Below are positions 52,845 to 59,287 of a DNA stretch of 59,287 bases, one piece after another. The DNA is from Betaproteobacteria bacterium (lineage in GTDB: Bacteria > Pseudomonadota > Gammaproteobacteria > Burkholderiales > Rhodocyclaceae): the NCBI GenBank assembly GCA_016194935.1, contig JACQAO010000066.1:1-59287 (forward strand), given 5' to 3'. Both the position numbers and the translations under genes were made by a program. The notes beneath the pieces were generated by a model. It made no database searches. It saw nothing but the letters and a program-made list of their open reading frames with translations, and was not told where the DNA came from. Position 1 is the stretch's first letter, and each line of letters begins with the position of its first letter.

Positions 52845-53210
52845 TCAGAATGTGTGGATCACCCACATTGGCACCCGCAGGCCGCTATCGAGCGGTTCCT
52901 GGCGCGTCATAGTGCCGTCGCCCTTCTCGTCGATCAGGTAGTAGGACACGCCGTGCGGCGGCGTCACTTTGAGCATGTAGAGCTTGCCATTGACGCGGTA
53001 CTCCTCGACGCGGTCATTGCCGCGCTTGGTGATCGTCACCTGCGGCTCCAGCGCCGGATCAGGCGCCATCCCCGGCGGCGGCGGGGGCGGCGGGGGTGGC
53101 TCGGGCAGCGGCTGCAAGCCTGCGGGCGGCTGTTGCGCCGCGACCGGCCCCGCCCCTCCAAAGGGGAGCAGGGCGAACAGCAGGACGAACATCGAAATGA
53201 TACGGCGCAT
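52845..53210 (-). CDS. DUF2782 exported protein with polyproline tract
   Basis: 121 residues from the ATG at 53210. A signal peptide (residues 1-26, ending VAAQ) is followed by a Pro-rich linker with nine consecutive prolines, then the DUF2782 domain: VTITKRGNDRVEEYRVNGKLYMLKVTPPHGVSYYLIDEKGDG. Function unknown; common in betaproteobacteria, often near polA as here. Confidence 0.88.
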   Translation of the reverse strand: MRRIISMFVLLFALLPFGGAGPVAAQQPPAGLQPLPEPPPPPPPPPGMAPDPALEPQVTITKRGNDRVEEYRVNGKLYMLKVTPPHGVSYYLIDEKGDGTMTRQEPLDSGLRVPMWVIHTF

Positions 53211-53251
53211 GGAGTTGTCCTGATTGTCCTTGTGGCGATGGGGACATTCTA

Positions 53252-54013
53252 TCAAAGGTTCAGCAGCAGCTCGTGTTCTTCGGGCATGCGTTCGAAACCG
53301 CGCCGTTCATAGTGCTTGAAAATCGCCGCGACCACCTGTTGCGGTTCGTCGATGACCTGGATCAGATCCATGTCTTCCGGCTTGATCATGCCCTCGCTCA
53401 CCAGGCGGTCCCGCACCCAATCCAGCAACCCCTTCCAGAAGGCGCTGCCCACCAGGATCAGGGGAATCCTCGGGGCTTTTTGGGTCTGGATCAGGGTCAG
53501 TGCTTCCATCAGCTCGTCGAGCGTGCCAAAGCCGCCCGGCATCACCACATAGGCGCCGGCAAAACGCACGAACATGTATTTGCGCGCGAAGAAATGCCGG
53601 AAGGTCTGCGAGACATTCTGGTAGCGGTTGGAGGATTGTTCCGCCGGTAACTGAATATTCAGCCCGACGCTCAGGCCCTTGCCGGCGAAGGCGCCCTTGT
53701 TGGCGGCCTCCATGATGCCGGGGCCACCGCCGGAAATTACGCTGAAGCCGGCATCCGACAGCAAGCGCGCGATCTGCTCGGTGAGGTGGTAATACGCCGA
53801 ATCCGGGGCGACCCGGGCGCTGCCGAAAATACTCACCGCCGGGCGGATGGCGTTGAGGCGGTCGGTCGCCTCGACAAACTCTGACATAATGCCGAGCACC
53901 CGCCATGCCTCGCGCGATGTATTCGCCGGGGATGCAGGGAGGGCGTGTCCGGTCACGCCGGATGCCCCGGTCTGCGGAGGGGCAGTCTTGGAAATCTTGT
54001 TCTGGACGCTCAT
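53252..54013 (-). CDS. LOG family (TIGR00730 Rossmann fold) protein
   Basis: 253 residues. VSIFGSARVAPDSAYYHLTEQIARLLSDAGFSVISGGGPGIMEAANKGAF at the N-terminal third, and the signature P-G-G-F-G-T-L-D-E-L in VVMPGGFGTLDELMEALTLIQTQK. LOG-type enzymes cleave nucleotide 5'-monophosphates; cytokinin activation is the plant role, while bacterial members may be nucleosidases. Divergent from polA with a 30-bp gap. Confidence 0.92.
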   Translation of the reverse strand: MSVQNKISKTAPPQTGASGVTGHALPASPANTSREAWRVLGIMSEFVEATDRLNAIRPAVSIFGSARVAPDSAYYHLTEQIARLLSDAGFSVISGGGPGIMEAANKGAFAGKGLSVGLNIQLPAEQSSNRYQNVSQTFRHFFARKYMFVRFAGAYVVMPGGFGTLDELMEALTLIQTQKAPRIPLILVGSAFWKGLLDWVRDRLVSEGMIKPEDMDLIQVIDEPQQVVAAIFKHYERRGFERMPEEHELLLNL

Positions 54014-54043
54014 TATTTTTACTCTGGCCTGATTAATTCACCC

Positions 54044-56788
54044 ATGCCCACGCTGCTGCTCGTCGACGGCTCATCATATCTCTACCGCGCATTTCACGCC
54101 ATGCCCGACCTGCGCAATTCAGCAGGCGAGCCGACCGGCGCGGTGTATGGCGTGCTCAACATGCTACGCCGGCTGCCCAGCGACTACAAGGCAGCCGACG
54201 GCATCGACTACCGCGCCGTGGTGTTCGACGCCAAGGGCAAGACCTTCCGCGACGACTGGTATCCGGCCTACAAGGCGCACCGGCCACCGATGCCCGACGA
54301 CCTGGTGCGCCAGATCGAACCCCTGCACGACTGCATCCGCGCTACCGGCTGGCCGCTGTTGATGGTGGATGGCGTCGAGGCCGACGACGTGATCGGCACC
54401 CTGGCGCGGCAGGCCGCCGCCGCCGGCATCGAGTGCATCATCTCTACCGGCGACAAGGATCTGGCGCAACTGGTCGACCGCCATGTGCGGCTGGTCAACA
54501 CCATGAGCAACGAGACGCTGGACGAAGCCGGCGTGGAAAAAAAATTCGGTGTGCCGCCCGAACGCATCGTCGATTATCTGGCGCTCACCGGCGACGCAGT
54601 GGACGGCGTGCCGGGCGTGGACAAAGTCGGGCCGAAGACGGCGGTGAAATGGTTGACACAATACGGCACGCTCGACAATCTCGTCGCCCATGCCAACGAC
54701 ATCGGCGGGGCGGTGGGCGAAAACCTGCGCCGCGCCCTGGATTTTCTGCCACTGGGCAGGAAGCTGCTGACTATAGCCTGCGATCTCGAACTGTCCTCGC
54801 GCGTCACCGACCTGGCGCCGCAAGCGCCGGACACCACAAAACTCGCAGCGTTGTACGCGCGACTGGGTTTCAAGACCTGGCTCAAGGAAGCGCAGAACGG
54901 GGACCCTGTTGAGGTGGGGAGCGGCGCCGCAACAGCCGATCCTGCGCCGCTCGCGCTGACCGAAACCCACCGCGACAACTATGAAACCATCCTGAGCCGG
55001 GACGACCTGGCGCGCTGGCAAGCATTGATCGAATCCGCACAACTCACCTCGCTCGACACCGAGACCACCGACCTCGATCCGTTCGCCGCGCGGCTGGTCG
55101 GCATCTCTTTCGCGGTCGCAGGGGAAAACCAAAATATCCTCGCCGCCTATCTCCCCCTCGGCCACAACTACGCCGGCGCGCCGACGCAACTCAACCTCGA
55201 CGAAGCCCTGCAAAAACTCCGACCGTGGCTGGAGTCCGCGCAACACGCCAAGCTCGGCCAGCATCTGAAATACGACCGGCACGTCTTCGCCAACCACGGC
55301 ATCACATTGCGCGGCATACAGGACGACACCCTGCTCGAATCCTATGTGCTGGAAAGCGACAAATCGCACGACCTGGGCGCGCTGGCGACGCGGCACCTGG
55401 GCTTGCGCACCCTCTCCTACGACGAGATGACCGGCAAGGGCGCGGCGCGCATATCCTTCGCCCAGGTGGCGTTGGAGCGCGCCGCTGAATATGCCGCCGA
55501 GGATGCCGACATCACCTTGCGGATACACCAGGTTTTGCAGGCACAGTTTGTCGACGAAGAAAAACTGACGCAGCTCTACCGTAACATCGAGCTGCCGGTG
55601 GCGGAAGTCCTGTTCCGCATGGAGCGCACCGGTGTGCTGATCGACGCGCCCGCCATGGCGCGGCAGAGCGAAGAGCTGGGTCGCAGCATGATGGAAATCG
55701 AGGCCCGCGCGCACACGGCGGCAGGCCAGCCGTTCAACCTGAATTCGCCCAAGCAGATTCAGGAAATCCTGTTCGACAAACAAGGCCTGCCGGTGGTGAA
55801 AAAAACGCCGACTGGAGCGCCCTCCACCGACGAAGAAGTGTTGAACGAGCTGGCGCTTGACTACCCGCTGCCCAGGCTGATTCTCGACTACCGCAGCCTG
55901 GCCAAGCTCAAGAACACCTATACCGACAAGCTGCCGCGCACCATCAACCCCGCCACAGGGCGCGTGCATACCAGCTACTCGCAAGGCACCGTCGCCACCG
56001 GACGACTCGCCAGCGTCGACCCCAATCTGCAAAACATTCCCGTGCGCAGCGCCGAGGGCCGCCGCATCCGCAGCGCCTTCATCGCCCCACCGGGACACGT
56101 CATCGTCTCCGCCGACTACTCGCAAATCGAGCTGCGCATCATGGCCCACCTGTCCGGCGACGAACGGCTGCTGGATGCCTTCGCCCAAGGCGAAGATGTG
56201 CATCGCGCCACCGCCGCCGAGATATTCGGCATCGCCCCGCAAGAGGTCGGCCCGGATCAGCGGCGCGCCGCCAAGGTGATCAACTTCGGCCTGATCTACG
56301 GCATGTCGGCGTTCGGCCTGGCGCGCGAACTGAGCCTGGAACGCAGCGCGGCAACGGCCTACATGGAACGCTATTTCGCCCGCTATCCGGGCGTGGCCCG
56401 CTACATGGAAGAGACGCGCAAGCTGGCCCGCGACAAGGGTTATGTCGAGACCGTCTTCGGTCGACGCCTGTGGCTGTCGGAGATCAAATCCTCCAATGTC
56501 GGTCGCCGCCAGGGCGCCGAACGCGCCGCCATCAACGCGCCGATGCAAGGCACCGCCGCCGACCTGATCAAGCTGGCGATGCTCGCGGTGCAGGGCTGGC
56601 TCGATCAGCAGAAGATGACCAGCAGAATGATCATGCAGGTGCATGACGAACTGGTGCTGGAAGTACCGGACGCCGAACTGATCGCGGTGCGGGAACAATT
56701 ACCGCGCTTGATGTGCAACGTCGCTACCCTGAAAGTGCCGCTGCTGGTGGAAGTGGGGGTAGGGCCGAACTGGGAGGCGGCACATTGA
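54044..56788 (+). CDS. polA: DNA polymerase I
   Basis: 914 residues from the ATG at 54044. The 5' nuclease domain (1-~290) has VDGSSYLYRAFHAMP and GVEADDVIGTLARQAA. The 3'-5' exonuclease domain (~310-520) keeps the active acids Asp338 and Glu340 in SLDTETTDLDPF. The polymerase domain has motif A SADYSQIELRIMAHLSGD, O-helix KVINFGLIYGMSAFGLA and motif C MQVHDELVLEVPD. It fills gaps and removes RNA primers. All three activities appear intact. Confidence 0.98.
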   Translation: MPTLLLVDGSSYLYRAFHAMPDLRNSAGEPTGAVYGVLNMLRRLPSDYKAADGIDYRAVVFDAKGKTFRDDWYPAYKAHRPPMPDDLVRQIEPLHDCIRATGWPLLMVDGVEADDVIGTLARQAAAAGIECIISTGDKDLAQLVDRHVRLVNTMSNETLDEAGVEKKFGVPPERIVDYLALTGDAVDGVPGVDKVGPKTAVKWLTQYGTLDNLVAHANDIGGAVGENLRRALDFLPLGRKLLTIACDLELSSRVTDLAPQAPDTTKLAALYARLGFKTWLKEAQNGDPVEVGSGAATADPAPLALTETHRDNYETILSRDDLARWQALIESAQLTSLDTETTDLDPFAARLVGISFAVAGENQNILAAYLPLGHNYAGAPTQLNLDEALQKLRPWLESAQHAKLGQHLKYDRHVFANHGITLRGIQDDTLLESYVLESDKSHDLGALATRHLGLRTLSYDEMTGKGAARISFAQVALERAAEYAAEDADITLRIHQVLQAQFVDEEKLTQLYRNIELPVAEVLFRMERTGVLIDAPAMARQSEELGRSMMEIEARAHTAAGQPFNLNSPKQIQEILFDKQGLPVVKKTPTGAPSTDEEVLNELALDYPLPRLILDYRSLAKLKNTYTDKLPRTINPATGRVHTSYSQGTVATGRLASVDPNLQNIPVRSAEGRRIRSAFIAPPGHVIVSADYSQIELRIMAHLSGDERLLDAFAQGEDVHRATAAEIFGIAPQEVGPDQRRAAKVINFGLIYGMSAFGLARELSLERSAATAYMERYFARYPGVARYMEETRKLARDKGYVETVFGRRLWLSEIKSSNVGRRQGAERAAINAPMQGTAADLIKLAMLAVQGWLDQQKMTSRMIMQVHDELVLEVPDAELIAVREQLPRLMCNVATLKVPLLVEVGVGPNWEAAH

Positions 56789-56790
56789 AG

Positions 56791-58002
56791 TTAGCCGGAC
56801 GCCATACCCTCACGGCGCGCGGATAACTCTGCCAGCAACACCCCGCTGATCCAGGCGAAAAACATGCGTTCGGTAAAATCGAGCATGAAGGAATTGAACA
56901 GGTTGCCCACCAGTATCGCCAGCAGCACGCCGCGCGCAATCTCCCGGTAAGGCGGTTCAAGCCGCCCGGCCTGCCGCCAATACAACGCATACAGCCACAG
57001 CAACGCCGCCAGGCCCGCCACGCCGAGTTGCGCCGCAATCAGCAAATACTGGTTGTGCGGGTTGTTGGCCGGGGCCATGCCGGTGTCCTTGATGCGCTGG
57101 TCATAGGCGTTCTCGAATCCACCGATGCCGACACCGAACCAGGGATGGTCGCGGATGATGAACAAAGTGTTGGTGTAATAGTCGAAACGCAATCCGATGG
57201 AAGTCTGGTCGCCCTTTCCTTCGCGCCATGCGCTGGCCTCGGTGATCGATGCATGCACCCGTTCGTGAAACGCGCCTGACCACTGATAAGCCGCCGCGCC
57301 GGCCAGTGCAATCCCCAGCGCTGCAATGGCGATGCCGCGCCTGCCGTAGCGGCTATACACCAGGTAGGCGGCCAGCACCGCAAGCACTGCATAACCGGTC
57401 CTGCCCTTCACCATCAGCAGCGCATTGCAGGCCGCCAGCACGGCGAGGACTGCCAGCCCCCAGCGCCGGCTGCCGGTTGCATGGCAAGCGGCCAGCGCCA
57501 GCAGAAACGCGGTGAAGGCCATCAGGAAGCCATGCGTAATGTGCAACTTGAACACCACCGGATTGTCCGCATCCATCATCGGCAGAGAACCTGCCGGAAG
57601 CCAGCCGGTGCGGATCGAGTAAGACAGCGCCAGGGTCAGCAGCATGGCGGCGGTAAAAGCATACAGGGCGCGCATGCGGTCGGCGCGGGAAGGGAACAAT
57701 GGAATCAGCAATGGAACCAGCAGCAGCGAAAAATATTTGCCGAGGTAATGCAGCTTGTCCGCCGTATTACCCAAACCATAGGTGCAGCCCAGTGCGATGA
57801 GTGCGCAAAACAGCAGCACGGCGCGCGCCGGCGGATTGGCCATGATTGCGGAAAATTTCTCGCGGTAGCTGCCGGATACGGCGAACAGCAGCAACGTAAG
57901 CGCCAGCAGCAGATTGCTCGCGGCGGTGGAGATGGGGATGGCGAAACCCAGCGCGATGGCGCTCCAGGTGGCGGCGGTGGTGAATTTTCGGGTCAGCAAC
58001 AT
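56791..58002 (-). CDS. O-antigen ligase / polymerase family protein
   Basis: 403 residues from the ATG at 58002 (MLLTRKFTTAATWSAI). About ten membrane helices and a large periplasmic loop with GLRFDYYTNTLFIIRDHPWFGVGIGGFENAYDQRIKD and NNPHNQYLLIAAQLGVAGLAALLWL, the Wzy_C/WaaL pattern. It either ligates O-antigen to lipid A-core or polymerises repeats; sequence alone does not decide. Its ATG overlaps the TAA of the glycosyltransferase gene by one base (TAATG). Confidence 0.88.
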   Translation of the reverse strand: MLLTRKFTTAATWSAIALGFAIPISTAASNLLLALTLLLFAVSGSYREKFSAIMANPPARAVLLFCALIALGCTYGLGNTADKLHYLGKYFSLLLVPLLIPLFPSRADRMRALYAFTAAMLLTLALSYSIRTGWLPAGSLPMMDADNPVVFKLHITHGFLMAFTAFLLALAACHATGSRRWGLAVLAVLAACNALLMVKGRTGYAVLAVLAAYLVYSRYGRRGIAIAALGIALAGAAAYQWSGAFHERVHASITEASAWREGKGDQTSIGLRFDYYTNTLFIIRDHPWFGVGIGGFENAYDQRIKDTGMAPANNPHNQYLLIAAQLGVAGLAALLWLYALYWRQAGRLEPPYREIARGVLLAILVGNLFNSFMLDFTERMFFAWISGVLLAELSARREGMASG

Positions 58003-59138
58003 TAGTCGGTCAGGCAAGCCAGCAGTTGATCGATGTTGGCCGCCATCGAGAAGCGGGATTTGACGAAGCCGCCGCCGGCTTGCGCCATGCGACGCATTTC
58101 GGGCGGGTGTTGCAGCGCCCAGGTCAAGGCGGTAACCCATTGTGTCACGTCGCCCGGCGTAACCAGCAGCCCGCTGCGATGATCTTCGATGGTTTCCGGG
58201 ATGCCGCCGGTGCGGCTTGCCACCACCGGCACGCCCAGCGCCAGCGCTTCAATCTGCGCCATGCCCAGCGGTTCATACGACGATGGCATGACTACCAATT
58301 CGGCGCGCTTGAGGAGCGGCGGAGCTATCGCCAGCAGCCCGGCAATCAGCACATGCTGCGACAAACCCAACGCGCGCACCGACGACTCCAGCGACTGGCG
58401 CAGTTCCCCTTCGCCGGCGATCACATAGCGCACAGCGGGAAAAGACTTGATCAGCCGCGCCATCACTTCCAGCATCAGCGCATGGCCTTTTTCTCCACGC
58501 AACATGGCGGCATGGGCGATCAGCGGGCCGGGATGACGCTCCAGCCAGTCCGCCAGTTGCGGCGGCAAGGGGGCCTGCGCCTGCTGCTCGATGCGCTCGA
58601 AAATCAGTCCGGGGTAGAGCACGCGAATCCGCTCCGGACGAATGCGCGGATGAGCCAGCAGGCTGCGGCGCATCGCCTCGCTCGGCACCAGCGTCAGGTC
58701 GGCCAGGGTGTTGTAGGTCCAGGCATGCGGCAGTCCGGGCTGGTAAGTGCGGACGCGGATCAGGCGTGGCCGCTTGCCGAAAAGACCCGCGAGCCGGGCA
58801 GCGATGGCGCAGATATTGGCGTCGTGACCGCTGTGGCTGATGATCGCATCCGGTCGCCAGCCACGCACCAGGCGGGCAACCGCCAGGATGCTGGAAACAT
58901 GCAGGCTGTTGCGGAACGGCATGTCGATGGTGTCGAGGCCGCGCTCACGGGCAATCTGCCCGATACGGCTGGCGGGCCGGCACAGCAAGCGCACTGCAAT
59001 GCCACGTTCCTGCAACGCCGCCATCTGCTGCAGCAATTGCAACTCCTGCCCGCCGAGATTTGGTGAACTTTCAGAAAACAACAATCGTTGTATCACTGGC
59101 GTCGATGGTGAGTTTGGGCATAATGCCCGCTGGCGCAT
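58002..59138 (-). CDS. GT4-family glycosyltransferase
   Basis: 378 residues from the ATG at 59138. The N-terminal Rossmann domain has SESSPNLGGQELQLLQQMAALQERGIAV and AIISHSGHDANICAIAARLAG; the C-terminal domain has HAAMLRGEKGHALMLEVMARL, YVIAGEGELRQSLE, and the nucleotide-sugar loop VVMPSSYEPLGMAQIEALALGVPVVASRTGGIPETI (E-x7-E). Such enzymes build lipopolysaccharide core or capsule. It is first in a two-gene operon with the O-antigen ligase gene and divergent from a heptosyltransferase. Confidence 0.92.
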   Translation of the reverse strand: MRQRALCPNSPSTPVIQRLLFSESSPNLGGQELQLLQQMAALQERGIAVRLLCRPASRIGQIARERGLDTIDMPFRNSLHVSSILAVARLVRGWRPDAIISHSGHDANICAIAARLAGLFGKRPRLIRVRTYQPGLPHAWTYNTLADLTLVPSEAMRRSLLAHPRIRPERIRVLYPGLIFERIEQQAQAPLPPQLADWLERHPGPLIAHAAMLRGEKGHALMLEVMARLIKSFPAVRYVIAGEGELRQSLESSVRALGLSQHVLIAGLLAIAPPLLKRAELVVMPSSYEPLGMAQIEALALGVPVVASRTGGIPETIEDHRSGLLVTPGDVTQWVTALTWALQHPPEMRRMAQAGGGFVKSRFSMAANIDQLLACLTD

Positions 59139-59163
59139 TATAGTTGAGAGGGCTGGAACCCAA

Positions 59164-59287
59164 TTGAACCAACTCCCGGCTACGGCTACCCACCCCGCAC
59201 CCCACACCCCGCGCCGCATCCTGCTGATATGCACCCAGCGTATCGGCGACGTGCTGCTGACCACGCCGCTGGCCCGCTCCCTGAAAC
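59164..59287 (+). CDS. GT9 heptosyltransferase, N-terminal fragment (3' truncated)
   Basis: 41 codons are visible to the window end. RRILLICTQRIGDVLLTTPLARSLK is the typical start of ADP-heptose:LPS heptosyltransferases (I-G-D-V-L-L-T-T-P). The first ATG is absent; a TTG at 59164 is the likely start, giving a Pro/His/Thr-rich leader of about 16 residues, but a more distant start is possible. It is divergent from the GT4 gene, so the window ends inside a lipopolysaccharide locus. Confidence 0.75.
   Translation, partial: MNQLPATATHPAPHTPRRILLICTQRIGDVLLTTPLARSLK

Noticed and set aside
54164..56698. 844-codon open frame on the minus strand opposite polA
   Set aside because: It mirrors polA in a GC-rich region, shows no family pattern and would overlap a fully conserved gene.

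Overview
The window reads as a GC-rich chromosomal segment of a betaproteobacterium. The evidence is gene content: an rpsU-yqeY-dnaG-rpoD block ending in a CAU-anticodon tRNA, an nadD-rsfS-rlmH-maf-rng block, BPSS1780-type and DUF2782 proteins, and glyQ-glyS-gmhB-plsC. A Nitrosomonadales- or Rhodocyclales-like lineage is plausible, but gene content alone does not settle it. Housekeeping genes alternate with accessory patches.

Layout. 1-3604: TAXI-type TRAP transporter (solute-binding protein cut by the window edge, fused permease, cupin, DUF1850). 3614-5691: folB, plsY, tsaD. 5738-10703: macromolecular-synthesis operon rpsU-yqeY-dnaG-rpoD, tRNA and terminator. 10704-22298: accessory region. 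It holds an integrase-less 1.5 kb segment bounded by a 45-bp duplication of the tRNA 3' end and carrying a Panacea-type toxin-antitoxin pair; a two-HKD phospholipase D-like protein; an NTF2-like secreted protein; a lone CD-NTase-like protein with a changed active site; a DUF1800/DUF1501/TPR-transglutaminase export set; a DsrE-like protein; and a RelE/ParE-type toxin-antitoxin pair beside tRNA-Met. 22299-29697: ubiquinone hydroxylase, dsbC, xerD, ogt, a membrane cytochrome c, a zinc-ribbon protein, and a GST/PNPOx-like pair divergent from a LysR regulator. 29694-35656: a tightly overlapping minus-strand operon glyQ-glyS-gmhB-plsC-(degenerate YgjP-like)-ygjP-gloA. 35835-43617: threonine ammonia-lyase, a large perfect hairpin, fadH, a split HPP/CBS pair, a SprA-like protein, dienelactone hydrolase behind a GGGT microsatellite, and a PlsB-like acyltransferase. 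43765-48316: a Slam-like TPR/beta-barrel outer-membrane protein followed by a 1034-aa FecR-domain protein with 18 Cys-pair repeats and a TbpB-like C-terminus. 48371-53210: rng-maf-rlmH-rsfS-nadD plus two membrane or exported proteins. 53252-59287: LOG family protein, polA, O-antigen ligase, GT4, and the start of a GT9 heptosyltransferase.

The most interesting unit is the Slam-like protein with its repeat protein. It looks like a type XI-like secretion pair whose cargo has an unusual architecture. Next come the tRNA-bounded Panacea module without an integrase, the orphan CD-NTase whose DxD motif reads D-V-N, and a YgjP-like metallopeptidase coupled to a degenerate paralogue that has lost HExxH.
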